DNA of 64,000 bases from positions 1-64,000 of the forward strand of contig NZ_LSRP01000096.1 in assembly GCF_001885585.1 (NCBI RefSeq), given 5' to 3'. Of this stretch, positions 1 through 9,304 are shown in pieces; position 1 is the first letter of the stretch; the number at the start of each line of letters is the position of its first letter. The DNA comes from Pararhizobium antarcticum. Its GTDB lineage: Bacteria > Pseudomonadota > Alphaproteobacteria > Rhizobiales > Rhizobiaceae. Made by a program: the position numbers and the translations under genes. The notes below the pieces were generated by a model that did not search any database, was not told the origin of the DNA, and saw only the letters and a program-made list of their open reading frames with translations.

Positions 1-65
1 GCATTGGCAAAGCCGCAGAAAAGCAGTGCCGAGCCCGAGCCCAGCAGAAAAGTCTTCAATTTCAT
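1..65 (-). CDS. N-terminus of a secreted protein (partial, runs off the left edge)
   Basis: Only the first 21 codons are inside the window. The reverse strand reads from an ATG at 65 preceded by a good ribosome binding site (GGGAGGAAG, about 5 bases upstream). The peptide begins MKLKTFLLGSGSALLFCGF and ends in an Ala-x-Ala-like site, which is a standard Sec signal peptide: basic N-terminus, hydrophobic core, small residues at the cut. This style is common in rhizobial porins and periplasmic binding proteins, but nothing of the mature protein can be seen, so the family stays open. The gene lies downstream of the 290-2851 gene in the same direction, separated by a terminator-like hairpin, so it is probably its own transcription unit. 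Confidence 0.6.
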   Translation of the reverse strand, partial: MKLKTFLLGSGSALLFCGFAN

Positions 66-228
66 AATCTTCCTCCCAGAAGAGTGATGAGCATTTGCGT
101 CGCTCGTGGGCAATTACTCATCAAACACTCAACAGAGTCAATCGATATTCCATGCTGCACTGCAGAAAAAGGCTTTGATACCCTCTTGGCTGTGTCCGAA
201 GGGCGTGAACGCTATCAGCCGGATACGA

Positions 229-254
229 AAATGCCCGCCTGGGCGGCGGGCATT
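229..254 (-). terminator. Rho-independent terminator of the GcvT-type dehydrogenase gene
   Basis: AATGCCCGCC at 230-239 pairs perfectly with GGCGGGCATT at 245-254 around a 5-base loop. Read on the minus strand the stem is followed by TTTTCG. It sits about 35 bases past the stop codon of the minus-strand gene ending at 290. Confidence 0.8.
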
Positions 255-289
255 CAATGCTGGCTGGGCTGTGTCCGCAGGCGGAAGGA

Positions 290-2851
290 TCAGGTCTTCG
301 GCTTGAGGTTCTGCGGGTCGTAGAGCGGCTTGTAGCCGACGCCGGCGACTTCGACCGGGTAGGTCTCGCCGAAATACTCGACATCAAGCCTGCGGCCTTC
401 CTGGGCATAGGCATGCGGAAGATAGGCAAGCGCGATGTTCTTGCCTATCGTTGGGCCGAAGGCGACGGAGGTCGTGTAGGAGCGGCGGCCGAGGTCATCG
501 ATCAGCACCTCGCCGGTATCCGGATCCATGACCGGCATGGAGCCAACCGGATAGCGCTTGACGCCCTTGGCATCGGTATTTTCGGTCATCACAAGGGTGC
601 AGAGCATGGCCGGCTGATGCGGTCGGGCCTTGTATTCGAGATGCTTGGCCTTGCCGCGGAAATCGGCTTCCTTGACCTTCGGGCGGGCCAGATCGGCTTC
701 GAGGAGATTGTACTGGGTGAGCAGATCGCCGTTCTGCAGGCGCAGGCTCTTTTCCATGCGGCGCGAATTGGCATAGGTCTCGACGCCAAACGCCATGACG
801 CCCGTCGATCGCAACGCATCCCAGACGGCGAGGCCGTCCTCGTATTTCATATGCAGTTCCCAGCCCTGTTCGCCCACATAGGAGATGCGGAAGGCGGAGA
901 CATGTTTGCCAGCAATGTCGATCGGCTTGATCGCCGCGAAGGCGAAGTTTTCCGGATCGAGTGCGGTGGGATCGGCAACGATCTTCTTCAGCGTGTCGCG
1001 GGCATTCGGCCCCCAGATGCCGATCGTGGTGTAGTGTTCCGAGACGTCGGTGATCACGACGTCGAGGCCGCGATCCTGCGCCACGCGTTTCATGTAGTGG
1101 AAGTCGCGCGGGCCGGCGTCCGCGCCGTTGATCAGCCGGCAGCGATCCGCCATGCGAATGACGGTGAAGTCGGCGCGCACCATGCCCTCGTCGTCAAGGA
1201 AGTGGGTGTAGATGCCCTTGCCGATATTGCCGTCGCCGCCGATCTTGGCGGCGCAGAGCCATTCGAGAAGTTCGACATGATCAGGGCCTTCGATGTCGAC
1301 CATGTGGAAATGGCTGAGGTTGACGATGCCGCAATCCTCGCTCATCGCCAGATGCTCGGCGTTGGAAACACGCCAGAAATGGCGGTTGTCCCATTCGTTC
1401 TCGCGCACGGGAACCCGGTCGGCATATTTCTCCAGCAGATGCGCGTTGGCCGCATAGCCATGGGCACGCTCCCAGCCGCCGAGTTCCATGAAATGGCCGC
1501 CGAGTTCAACCTCGCGCGCATGGAAGGGCGAACGCTTGACGCTGCGGCTCGATGCATAGGGCTCTCGGGTGTGCACGGCCGGGAAATAGATCTTCTGGGC
1601 AGCCTCGAAGCAGCGATTGGCGATGAAGTCTTCGGTCAGCTGGTGCGGATAGAAACGCGCATAGTCGATCGAATTGTGGTCGATTTCGGTGCGGCCGTCG
1701 GTCATCCAGTCGGCGATCAGCTTGCCATAGCCGGGGCCGTCCTTGACCCAGATGGCGACGCAGTACCAGAGGCCACGCACCTTCTGGCTTTCGCCGCAGG
1801 AAGGCCCGCCGGCAGCCGAGACCTGCAGGAGGCCGTTGAACGAATGGCTCTCGTTATAGCCGAGCTCGCCGAGGATCGGCGTCAGTTCCATGGCGCGCTC
1901 GAGCGGCTCGAGGATCTGCTCCATGTCGAGATCGCGCTGCGACGGCGACAGGCGTGCCTCGTGTTTTTCCAGGAGTTCGCGCGGATGGCACATGCGCGGA
2001 TTGGTCTGCTCGTAATAGCCCCACTCGATCTGGCCGCCTTCCGAGGTCTTCGGGTCGCCGGTGTCGCGCATATAGGCGGAGTTGCCCTGGTCGCGCAGCA
2101 GCGGATAACCGATATCCTTGCCGGTGCCTTCAAATTCCGTGTATGGTCCGAAGAAGGTCAGCGGATGGTCGACCGGCATGACCGGCAGGTCCTCGCCGAC
2201 CATTTCGGCGATCAGCCGCCCCCAGAGGCCGGCGCAGACGATGACGTGATCGGCCATGATGGTGCCGCGATGGGTGACGACACCCTTGATGCGCCCGCCT
2301 TCGACGATCAGCGACTGGGCCGGCGTATTGGCAAATGCGGTGAGCTTTCCCGTCTTTTCAGCCGCATCGACCAGCTTGCCGGCAACCGTCTGCGAACGCG
2401 GAATGACAAGGCCGGCGTCCGGATCGAACAGGCCACCCATCACCTGGTCTTCCTCGATCAGCGGGAACTTTTCCTTGATTTCGGCAGGAGAGACGTAATG
2501 GGCGCGGGTGCCAAACGCCTTGGCAGAGGACAGCTTGCGCTTGATCTCTTCCATCCAGGTGTCGTCGCCGGCGCGGGCGACTTCGAGACCGCCGATGCGG
2601 GCGTAGTGGCCCATCTTTTCGAAGAAATCGATGGAATATTGCGTCGTCCAGACCGAGAGATAGTCGTGGCTCGTGGTGTAGCAGAAGTCCGACGCATGCG
2701 CCGTCGAGCCGATATCGGTCGGAATGCCCGACTTGTCGATGCCGACGATATCGTCCCAGCCGCGCTCGATCAGGTGATGGGCGATGGAGGCGCCGACGAT
2801 GCCGCCGAGCCCGATGATGACGACTTTTGCCTTGGACGGAAACTCTGCCAT
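290..2851 (-). CDS. FAD-dependent oxidoreductase with GcvT domain (dimethylglycine/sarcosine dehydrogenase-like)
   Basis: Predicted 853-residue flavoprotein. The N-terminus has a Rossmann dinucleotide motif (IIGLGGIVGAS, about residues 10-20), then GSTAHASDF, which sits where relatives carry the histidine that binds FAD covalently. A DAO-type oxidase domain fills the first 400 residues or so, then a middle domain, then an aminomethyltransferase (GcvT) half with GPNARDTL and the YVGEQGWELHM region. This order is that of dimethylglycine and sarcosine dehydrogenases, which demethylate N-methyl amines and pass the one-carbon unit to tetrahydrofolate. The exact substrate cannot be read from sequence. 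An ATG at 2851 (AGGATTGCAGGCT upstream) is preferred over a TTG nine bases further out. A mirror-image reading frame of similar length on the plus strand is a codon-usage shadow. Confidence 0.88.
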   Translation of the reverse strand: MAEFPSKAKVVIIGLGGIVGASIAHHLIERGWDDIVGIDKSGIPTDIGSTAHASDFCYTTSHDYLSVWTTQYSIDFFEKMGHYARIGGLEVARAGDDTWMEEIKRKLSSAKAFGTRAHYVSPAEIKEKFPLIEEDQVMGGLFDPDAGLVIPRSQTVAGKLVDAAEKTGKLTAFANTPAQSLIVEGGRIKGVVTHRGTIMADHVIVCAGLWGRLIAEMVGEDLPVMPVDHPLTFFGPYTEFEGTGKDIGYPLLRDQGNSAYMRDTGDPKTSEGGQIEWGYYEQTNPRMCHPRELLEKHEARLSPSQRDLDMEQILEPLERAMELTPILGELGYNESHSFNGLLQVSAAGGPSCGESQKVRGLWYCVAIWVKDGPGYGKLIADWMTDGRTEIDHNSIDYARFYPHQLTEDFIANRCFEAAQKIYFPAVHTREPYASSRSVKRSPFHAREVELGGHFMELGGWERAHGYAANAHLLEKYADRVPVRENEWDNRHFWRVSNAEHLAMSEDCGIVNLSHFHMVDIEGPDHVELLEWLCAAKIGGDGNIGKGIYTHFLDDEGMVRADFTVIRMADRCRLINGADAGPRDFHYMKRVAQDRGLDVVITDVSEHYTTIGIWGPNARDTLKKIVADPTALDPENFAFAAIKPIDIAGKHVSAFRISYVGEQGWELHMKYEDGLAVWDALRSTGVMAFGVETYANSRRMEKSLRLQNGDLLTQYNLLEADLARPKVKEADFRGKAKHLEYKARPHQPAMLCTLVMTENTDAKGVKRYPVGSMPVMDPDTGEVLIDDLGRRSYTTSVAFGPTIGKNIALAYLPHAYAQEGRRLDVEYFGETYPVEVAGVGYKPLYDPQNLKPKT

Positions 2852-3157
2852 AGCCTGCAATCCTGCCTGCGAGAATGATTGATGTTGGACGCGATTTTAG
2901 GGTGAGCAGTCGCACAATTGCAGCCTGTCTGCGACATTCTGCGCGTGTTGCACGACCACGCCTTTGCCTTGGCGACAATGCCGCACCGAGGCCTTGGGTG
3001 TGGCAGAGTGCGCCGACGGCCCGCTTAGTGAAAGCATAGTAGACGAGCGGGCGTCAAACATCTTGTGGCTGGACCGTCCTGAAGTGCGCCGCAGCCGCTG
3101 TGCAATCGTCCCCGCCGTTCAGCCCGCTTCCGCCTTCATCAGACGCCGCCGGCCTCC
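2852..3157. promoter_or_regulatory. Non-coding gap: promoter side of the dehydrogenase gene, weak inverted repeat
   Basis: This 306-base stretch lies between the start of the GcvT-type gene and the end of kup, both on the minus strand, so it must hold the promoter of the former. GTCGCA at 2907-2912 and TGCGAC at 2928-2933 form an inverted repeat, with a CAATTG palindrome between them, about 60-80 bases upstream of the start codon. That spacing would suit an activator or repressor site. No regulator gene is adjacent. I see no convincing gene in the stretch. Confidence 0.3.
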
Positions 3158-5059
3158 TCAGATGACCACCTGTTCGCCGATCTCCACCACCCGGTTGGCC
3201 GGCAGGCGGAAATAGGCCGACGGATCGATGCCGATGCCCGCCGTTGCGATGTAGAGCTTGTCCTGCCAGCCCGGAAGCCCGCTCTTCGGATCGCTGATGA
3301 TGTTGCGTCGGCCGAGATAGAACGAGGTCTGCATGATCTCGAACTTGAAGCCCGCCTTTTTGCAGAGCGCGAGGGCCCGCGAGACGTTCTGGTCGTCCAT
3401 GAAGCCGAAGCTCACCTCGAGACGAAGGAAACGCTCCGAAAGCCGGGTCATCTTCACCCGCTGCGCATCCGAGACATAGGGAACATCGGCGGTCGTGACG
3501 GTCAGGATGACGTTCTGTTCGTGCAGGACATGGTTGTGCTTGATGTTGTGCAGAAGCACGGCCGGCGTGGTGTCGGGCACGCTTGTCAGGAATACGGCAG
3601 TACCGGGCACCGAGACAGGGGCATGATCCGACTTGCGTTCGATCGACTTGATGAACATCTCCAGCGGCACGTCATTGCGCGCCGTCTTCTGCCGCAGGAT
3701 CAGCGATCCCTTCCGCCAGGTCCACATCACCACCATGATGGCGAGCGCCAGCAGCACGGGCACCCAGCCGCCATCGTGGATCTTCAGGAGATTGGCACAG
3801 AGGAATATGACTTCCAGTGTCAGAAGCGGGAGCAGGACCAGTGCCGAGGTGACCGCAGACCAGCCCCAGACGGAGCGCAGGTACTGCACGCACATCAGCG
3901 TGGTGACGACCATGGCCCCGGTCACCGATATGCCATAGGCAGTGGCCAGCGATTCCGAATCCCCGAAGGTGAAGATCAGCACCATGACGCCGACAAACAG
4001 CAGCATGTTGACGGCCGGCACATAGATCTGGCCGGTATTGGTTTCGGAGGTGAAGGTGATCTGCAACCGCGGCAGGAAACCCAGATGCACGGCTTGGCGC
4101 GCCAGCGAGAAGGCGCCGGTGATCACCGCCTGGCTGGCGATGATGGTAGCCGCCGTCGCGAGAAGCACGATCGGCAACAGCGCCCAATCGGGATACATCA
4201 GGTAGAACGGGTTCTCGACGGCTGCCGGATTGGCAAGCACATAGGCGCCCTGACCAAGATAGTTCAGCGCCAGCGCCGGAAACACGAGAATGAACCAGGC
4301 GGCTTGAATCGGTTTCCGCCCGAAATGGCCGAGATCGGCATACAGCGCTTCGGCACCTGTTACCGTCAGGAACACGGCACCCAAGACGATCAGCCCGACG
4401 AAACCCGCATGGGTGATGAACCAGATTGCGTTCAAGGGGTTCAGCGCATTGAGGATCTGATAGTCGTCGGAGATATGGAGCAGGCCGCCCCAGGCGAGCG
4501 CCAGGAACCACACCACCGTGATCGGTCCGAAGAACTTCGACACGGCGGCCGTGCCGCGCGACTGGACCATGAAAAGCAGGATCATGATGACGGCCGAAAT
4601 CGGCAGCACATAATCGCCAAGCACCGGCGTCACCAGCTTCAGGCCCTCGACCGCTGACATCACCGACAGGGCCGGGGTGATCATCGCATCGCCAATAAAC
4701 AGCGCGGCACCGATGATGCCGGCGAAGAACAGCACCGGCATGTAGCGGCCGGTCTTCTTCATCAACAGCGCCAGCAGCGACAGCGTGCCACCTTCGCCGT
4801 CATTGTCGGCGCGCAACAGGAAAAGAACATATTTGAACGTCACGATGGTGGTCAGCGTCCAAACCATCAGCGAAATCAGCCCGATCACCTCTTCGGCGCT
4901 GACGCCATCCTCCACGAACGGCCTCAACGCTTCGCGGAAGGCATAGAGCGGGCTGGTGCCGATGTCGCCGTAGACGACGCCGACCGACCCCAGAAGCAGG
5001 GTCAGGAACTTGCGCATGTCGGCCGGGACTGCGGGCGTATCGCCAGTGGAAGCGTTCAT
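3158..5059 (-). CDS. kup: Low-affinity potassium transporter Kup
   Basis: 633-residue inner-membrane protein of the KUP/HAK/KT family, which imports K+ together with H+. The N-terminal signature [15 protein letters not shown] lies near residues 25-40. About twelve hydrophobic segments follow (for example [17 protein letters not shown] and [21 protein letters not shown], both family hallmarks), then a soluble C-terminal domain of about 170 residues. The start at 5059 is chosen because GGAGAAAAG stands just upstream and gives the usual family length; an in-frame start 27 codons further out would add a low-complexity tail. It is divergent from the ABC-F gene, with a 287-base shared upstream region. 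Confidence 0.96.
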   Translation of the reverse strand: MNASTGDTPAVPADMRKFLTLLLGSVGVVYGDIGTSPLYAFREALRPFVEDGVSAEEVIGLISLMVWTLTTIVTFKYVLFLLRADNDGEGGTLSLLALLMKKTGRYMPVLFFAGIIGAALFIGDAMITPALSVMSAVEGLKLVTPVLGDYVLPISAVIMILLFMVQSRGTAAVSKFFGPITVVWFLALAWGGLLHISDDYQILNALNPLNAIWFITHAGFVGLIVLGAVFLTVTGAEALYADLGHFGRKPIQAAWFILVFPALALNYLGQGAYVLANPAAVENPFYLMYPDWALLPIVLLATAATIIASQAVITGAFSLARQAVHLGFLPRLQITFTSETNTGQIYVPAVNMLLFVGVMVLIFTFGDSESLATAYGISVTGAMVVTTLMCVQYLRSVWGWSAVTSALVLLPLLTLEVIFLCANLLKIHDGGWVPVLLALAIMVVMWTWRKGSLILRQKTARNDVPLEMFIKSIERKSDHAPVSVPGTAVFLTSVPDTTPAVLLHNIKHNHVLHEQNVILTVTTADVPYVSDAQRVKMTRLSERFLRLEVSFGFMDDQNVSRALALCKKAGFKFEIMQTSFYLGRRNIISDPKSGLPGWQDKLYIATAGIGIDPSAYFRLPANRVVEIGEQVVI

Positions 5060-5346
5060 CTTTTCTCCAGCTCGTGCCCGAGCCTGTTTTCCGTCGAAAC
5101 GGATTGAACCATCGTGTGGCGCAGAAGCCGTCTTCGGCAAAGGGTGCCATGCCGGCCACGCGGCGAAGATGCCGGTTCGCCTGACTTAACGCTAAAGCCC
5201 CAGCCACTCAAGACGCCTGTCGTCGCGACGGTGATCAGATGGTGCGCCTGCGCGCCAAAGCGATAGTGCAGTGCGGAAAAAACTGCTACAGGCCTCGAAA
5301 ACCCCTGGCAACAGGGCTCCGCAACCCTTCCGGACTTTGACGAACC

Positions 5347-6969
5347 ATGATTCGCATCGAAAATATCAGCAAGCAGCTGAGCCACCGCATCCTGTTCATC
5401 GAGGCGTCTGCCGCCCTGAACCGGGGAGAAAAGGTCGGGCTTGTCGGACCAAACGGTGCCGGCAAGACGACGGTTTTCCGGATGATCACCGGCGAGGAAC
5501 AGCCCGACGAAGGCCAGGTGTCCGTCGATAAGGGCGTGACCATCGGCTATTTCAACCAGGATGTCGGCGAAATGGAAGGCCGCAGCGCCGTGGCCGAAGT
5601 CATGAACGGCGCCGGCCCTGTCAGTGTCGTTGCTGCAGAACTGCATGCGCTGGAAACGGCCATGGTCGATCCGGAGCGGATGGACGAGATGGATGAAATC
5701 ATCGAGCGCTATGGCGAGGTCCAGGCGCGCTACGAGGAGCTGGACGGCTATGCGCTGGATGGGCGGGCCCGCGAAGTGCTGGCCGGCCTGAGCTTCACCG
5801 AGGAGATGATGGACGGTGATGTCGGTGCACTCTCGGGCGGCTGGAAAATGCGCGTCGCACTGGCGCGAATCCTCCTCATGCGCCCCGATGTCATGCTGCT
5901 CGACGAACCCTCCAACCACCTCGATCTCGAAAGCCTGATCTGGCTGGAGGCCTTCCTGAAGACCTACGAGGGGGCGCTTCTGATGACCTCGCATGATCGC
6001 GAGTTCATGAACCGCATCGTCAACAAGATCATCGAGATCGACAGCGGTTCGCTCAACAGCTATTCCGGCGACTATACCTTCTACGAGGGACAGCGGGCGC
6101 TGAACGAGAAGCACCAGCTGGCCCAGTTCGAGCGCCAGCAGGCAATGCTCGCCAAGGAAATCAAGTTCATCGAGCGTTTCAAGGCGCGCGCCTCGCATGC
6201 CTCGCAGGTGCAGAGCCGGGTGAAAAAGCTCGACAAGATCGAGCGCGTCGAGCCGCCCAAGCGCCGCCAGGCGGTGTCATTCGATTTCCTTCCGGCCCCG
6301 CGGTCCGGCGAGGACGTTATCGTCATCAAGAAGGTGCACAAGAAATACGGCAGCCGCACGATTTACGAAGATCTCGATTTCACCGTGCGCCGCAAGGAAC
6401 GGTGGTGCATCATGGGCATCAACGGTGCCGGAAAATCGACCCTTCTGAAGCTCGTCACCGGGTCGACCAATCCCGACCTCGGCACCGTCGCACTCGGCGC
6501 CAGCGTCAAGATGGGCTATTTCGCACAGCATGCAATGGATGTGCTGGATGGCGAAAGCACCGTGCTGGAAATGCTGGAAAACCAGTTTCCGCGGGCGGGA
6601 CAGCCGCCGTTGCGGGCGCTGGCCGGCTGTTTCGGCTTCTCCGGCGATGATGTCGAAAAGCGTTGCCGGGTTCTCTCGGGCGGCGAGAAGGCGCGGCTGG
6701 TCATGGCGATCATGCTGTTCGATCCGCCCAATCTGCTGGTGCTCGACGAGCCGACGAACCATCTCGATCTCGACACCAAGGAAATGCTGATCAAGGCTCT
6801 GTCCGAATATGAGGGCACGATGCTGTTCGTCTCCCACGACCGGCATTTCCTCGGCGCGCTGTCGAACCGCGTGCTGGAACTGACGCCGGATGGTATCCAC
6901 CAGTATGGCGGCGGTTATACGGAATATGTCGAGCGCACCGGGCAGGAAGCGCCGGGCCTGCGCAGCTGA
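5347..6969 (+). CDS. ABC-F family ATP-binding protein (ribosome-associated)
   Basis: 540-residue protein with two complete ATP-binding cassettes and no membrane segment, the hallmark of the ABC-F family, whose members act on the ribosome E-site (EttA, Uup, YbiT). Cassette 1 has GPNGAGKTT, signature LSGGWKMR and Walker B MLLDEPSNHLD; cassette 2 has GINGAGKST, LSGGEKARL and LLVLDEPTNHLD. Between them is a charged linker (about residues 245-320, rich in K/R/E/Q and including RVKKLDKIERVEPP), where ABC-F proteins carry the P-site tRNA interaction motif. The closest architecture I recall is the YbiT-like group, but the subgroup is not settled by eye. The gene ends shortly before a large nested palindrome. 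Confidence 0.92.
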   Translation: MIRIENISKQLSHRILFIEASAALNRGEKVGLVGPNGAGKTTVFRMITGEEQPDEGQVSVDKGVTIGYFNQDVGEMEGRSAVAEVMNGAGPVSVVAAELHALETAMVDPERMDEMDEIIERYGEVQARYEELDGYALDGRAREVLAGLSFTEEMMDGDVGALSGGWKMRVALARILLMRPDVMLLDEPSNHLDLESLIWLEAFLKTYEGALLMTSHDREFMNRIVNKIIEIDSGSLNSYSGDYTFYEGQRALNEKHQLAQFERQQAMLAKEIKFIERFKARASHASQVQSRVKKLDKIERVEPPKRRQAVSFDFLPAPRSGEDVIVIKKVHKKYGSRTIYEDLDFTVRRKERWCIMGINGAGKSTLLKLVTGSTNPDLGTVALGASVKMGYFAQHAMDVLDGESTVLEMLENQFPRAGQPPLRALAGCFGFSGDDVEKRCRVLSGGEKARLVMAIMLFDPPNLLVLDEPTNHLDLDTKEMLIKALSEYEGTMLFVSHDRHFLGALSNRVLELTPDGIHQYGGGYTEYVERTGQEAPGLRS

Positions 6970-7002
6970 TCGGGCTGAGACTTCCCGGTCATGTCACGAT
7001 CA

Positions 7003-7089
7003 AAAAACCCCGCTGGTGCAGCGACCTGACCCCATGATGTTGATGTCCAACGTCATGGGGTCAGGTTAGCAGGCACCAGCGGGGTTTTT
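7003..7089. repeat. Nested double palindrome, probable bidirectional terminator
   Basis: An outer perfect 17-base stem (7003-7019 with 7073-7089, with A5 on one side and T5 on the other) encloses a second stem of 14 perfect pairs (7024-7037 with 7053-7066). The inner stem extends by five more pairs, one of them G-U, to a 5-base loop. It lies between the convergent abcF-type gene and the small gene ending at 7098. The A-run/GC stem/T-run layout would stop transcription from both sides. The inner palindrome is longer than termination needs and may be a dispersed rhizobial repeat. Confidence 0.85.
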
Positions 7090-7097
7090 CAAAGGTG

Positions 7098-7409
7098 TCA
7101 GTGGCAGCCGACGCATAGCGCGTCGTTTGCTCCGCCCGGGGGCTGGATCATCGCCAGCAGACGCCGTTTGCGCCCGGCAAAAAGCCCTTCCTCGGCAAAG
7201 CTGCCTTCTGGCTGGCGAAAGGCCGCCGCGCGTGAGGAGGTCTGGCGTGAGGATGCCCGGGCGGCTTGTTTCTGCCTGATGGCGCTGGCCGCGGCCTGCA
7301 TCTGGGATTTGAACTCCGCCATCTGTACGCCGTCGGCACGCATCACGGCGCGGATCAGCGGATCAGTCAGGACCTCGTCGAGGGTCATTTCGGTCTGGGT
7401 CTGATACAT
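7098..7409 (-). CDS. Small conserved hypothetical protein, 103 aa
   Basis: Start ATG at 7409 has a clear ribosome site (AAGGAGACCACC). The protein begins MYQTQTEMTLDEVLTDPLI and continues with RAVMRADGV, a short helical segment with acidic and hydrophobic positions that I associate with small rhizobial proteins of unknown role. The middle is rich in Ala, Gln, Arg and Ser and probably disordered. The C-terminus ends in CVGCH, which could bind metal. No signal peptide or membrane segment is seen. It is divergent from the TetR gene at 7521, and the putative TetR operators lie between the two start codons, so it may be the regulator's target. Function unknown. Confidence 0.6.
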   Translation of the reverse strand: MYQTQTEMTLDEVLTDPLIRAVMRADGVQMAEFKSQMQAAASAIRQKQAARASSRQTSSRAAAFRQPEGSFAEEGLFAGRKRRLLAMIQPPGGANDALCVGCH

Positions 7410-7476
7410 GGTGGTCTCCTTGGTCTTTCGCGTCTTGCCGGTTCGGAGCCGTCCTTGACTTTGATAGCGGGTAGTG

Positions 7477-7516
7477 TTACCGGTAAGTAACATCGCAATA
7501 GTTACCGACCGGTCAC
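7477..7516. promoter_or_regulatory. Putative TetR operator pair
   Basis: TTACCGGTAA at 7477-7486 is a perfect 10-base palindrome. A related element, GTTACCGACCGGTCAC, follows at 7501-7516 and ends four bases before the TetR start codon. Both share TTACCG and ACCGGT blocks. Position between the divergent TetR gene and the small gene at 7098-7409 suggests autoregulation and shared control. Confidence 0.6.
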
Positions 7517-7520
7517 ACCT

Positions 7521-8159
7521 ATGTCAACAAGCATGACGCAGAAAAATTCCAAACGCGGTTCCGAGGTCAAATCGGAGACGGACTGTCAGCCGACGCGGCC
7601 GGCGCCGCGGGATCGTATTGTCTCCACTGCATGCGATCTGTTTCGCCAGCACGGCATTCGCGGCATTGGCGTCGATGCGATCGCGGAAGCGGCCGAAACC
7701 AACAAGATGACGCTGTATCGCCATTTCGGATCGAAGGACGACCTGATCTGCGAGACGTTGCGGTTCACCTCTCAAAAGGCAGCGGCGTTCTGGGAAGAGC
7801 TTGAGATTGCCCATCCCGGCAATGCCATGGCGCAGCTGCATGGCTGGGTCAAAGCCCGGGCCCAGTGTCTGACGGACGAGCCCTATGGCTGCGATCTTGC
7901 AAATGCCGCCGTGGAACTGAAGGAACAGGGCCATCCGGCCCATGTCGTCATCGAAAATTTCAAGACCGCCCAGCACCAGCGGCTTGTCGTGCTCTGCGGA
8001 CAGGCGGGCGTTGGCCAATCCGAGCTTCTGGCAGACACGCTGTCGATGCTGCTGGAGGGCGCCCGCGTCAGTCGCCTGGCAAGCGGCACCGATGGCCCAT
8101 CCGCCCATTTCGTGCGGGCCTGCGAGGCAACGATTGCCTCGTTCGGAAACGCTCGCTAG
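7521..8159 (+). CDS. TetR/AcrR family transcriptional regulator
   Basis: 212 residues. After a polar 30-residue N-terminal tail comes the TetR DNA-binding domain: RDRIVSTACDLFRQHGIRGIGV, then DAIAEAAETNKMTLYRHFGSK (about residues 32-75), with the usual helix-turn-helix and the TLYRHFGSKDDL recognition-helix end. The C-terminal ligand domain is helical and contains DEPYGCDLANAAVEL, a motif seen in a rhizobial TetR subgroup. No ribosome site is obvious before the ATG at 7521, and an operator-like sequence abuts it, so a leaderless or autorepressed transcript is possible. The inducer is unknown. Likely targets are the divergent small gene and perhaps the DUF2182 gene downstream. Confidence 0.9.
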   Translation: MSTSMTQKNSKRGSEVKSETDCQPTRPAPRDRIVSTACDLFRQHGIRGIGVDAIAEAAETNKMTLYRHFGSKDDLICETLRFTSQKAAAFWEELEIAHPGNAMAQLHGWVKARAQCLTDEPYGCDLANAAVELKEQGHPAHVVIENFKTAQHQRLVVLCGQAGVGQSELLADTLSMLLEGARVSRLASGTDGPSAHFVRACEATIASFGNAR

Positions 8160-8359
8160 CAGCTGGCCATACGGCGTTGGTGAAATGCCGGCCGCTTGCG
8201 CGCTGTCGGACGAATTGTCTGCCCCGTCTTCCCGCTGTTCCCTACCGGCCACTCCCTCCACCCATCACACTCCACCGATCGGTTGATTGCGCTGCGTCTG
8301 GCCGAAGGGCAGACTTGTCTCTCATGTGAAGAGCGGTCGCCTGGAAAGGAAAGCACCGA

Positions 8360-9205
8360 ATGCCTTCCTTTCGATTGCCGTCGCCCTTGTCGCTGCCGTC
8401 CTTCCTTCCACCCGCCTTCCTGCTGGCGGTGAGCTTTGTCGGGCTCGGATGGCTGGTTGTTGTCGACATGCTGCGCACCGCCCTGTTGTCACTCGACGCC
8501 GAGGCGCTCGGCCCTGGAATGGCGGCGGCGGGCGGTTTCCTGCTGATGATGGATGGGATCCCCCTTGAACTCCTGCAGTCGCTGTGTCGCACGGATGCAC
8601 CGTCGCCTTTTTCATGGATTGCCTGGAGCCAGGTCTGCGGCATGGCAGCCTTGATGACGTTGGCCATGATGCTGCCCTGTGCGACCCCCGCATGGCGTAT
8701 GCTGCGAACCGAGGGGACGGCCGCTGCCGGTTTCGGTTTTTTCGCTGGCTATGGCGCTGTCTGGGTGATTTTTGCTATTGTCCTGGCGACGATCGACATG
8801 GCCCTGCATCTCCAGATCGGTGCCCATCTCGTCTCTACGCCCGGCACGCCCGGAGTTCTGGCCGCAGGCGTGGTCATTGTCGCCGGCTTGTTTCAATGGA
8901 TGCCTGCCAAACAGGACCAAAGGCGCAGGATTTCGGTCCGCAGCCGCCCGGCACATCTTGGCGACGCGCATGTGTCCGTATCGTTTGCCGAAGGCCTTCG
9001 TTATGCCGGCTGTTGTGCAAAGTCCAACGGCCCTTTGATGGCGACAATGCTTGTTCTTGGCATGATGAACATCGTCGCCATGGCTCTTCTTCTCGGGGCC
9101 ATGCTGCTGGAGAAAACTGCCGAGAAAAACCATGTCTCGCACGGCATCGGCATCGGCTTGCTGCTGGCCGGTTTGACCTGGATGTATTCGGCTGCGACAG
9201 CGTGA
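8360..9205 (+). CDS. DUF2182-family integral membrane protein
   Basis: 281 residues with about six to seven hydrophobic segments. The MALTLAMMLP-type segment (here CGMAALMTLAMMLPCATPAWRM, about residues 93-114), followed by a GYGAVW segment and a late LMATMLVLGMMNIVAMALL...LLEK block, matches the DUF2182 layout, a family annotated as predicted metal-binding membrane proteins. Relatives usually carry a Cys-rich stretch in the central loop; here only GCCAKS remains, so the copy is divergent. Start at 8360 is backed by GGAAAGGAAAG upstream. It lies 200 bases after the TetR gene in the same direction, so co-regulation is possible but unproven. Confidence 0.65.
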   Translation: MPSFRLPSPLSLPSFLPPAFLLAVSFVGLGWLVVVDMLRTALLSLDAEALGPGMAAAGGFLLMMDGIPLELLQSLCRTDAPSPFSWIAWSQVCGMAALMTLAMMLPCATPAWRMLRTEGTAAAGFGFFAGYGAVWVIFAIVLATIDMALHLQIGAHLVSTPGTPGVLAAGVVIVAGLFQWMPAKQDQRRRISVRSRPAHLGDAHVSVSFAEGLRYAGCCAKSNGPLMATMLVLGMMNIVAMALLLGAMLLEKTAEKNHVSHGIGIGLLLAGLTWMYSAATA

Positions 9206-9304
9206 TGCCGGCAAGGCTCCGGCGGCGACCATGCGGGGACGAAGCGTCCCTCGAGCCAGTCAGCGAACGATCGCCATCACAAGGGCCAAGGGCTGCTTGC
9301 CGTC

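Noticed and set aside
257-2878. A plus-strand reading frame of 873 codons opposite the GcvT-type dehydrogenase gene
   Set aside because: It mirrors the real gene codon by codon, has no domain I recognise, and arises from high-GC codon usage. The minus-strand protein has clear FAD and GcvT motifs.
2852-3157. Glycine riboswitch or similar upstream of the GcvT-type gene
   Set aside because: No tandem aptamer-like consensus (GGAGAG...CGCCGAAGG) is present.
3521-4657. A 378-codon plus-strand frame inside kup
   Set aside because: His/Gln/Arg-rich shadow of the Kup membrane segments, with no ribosome site or family features.
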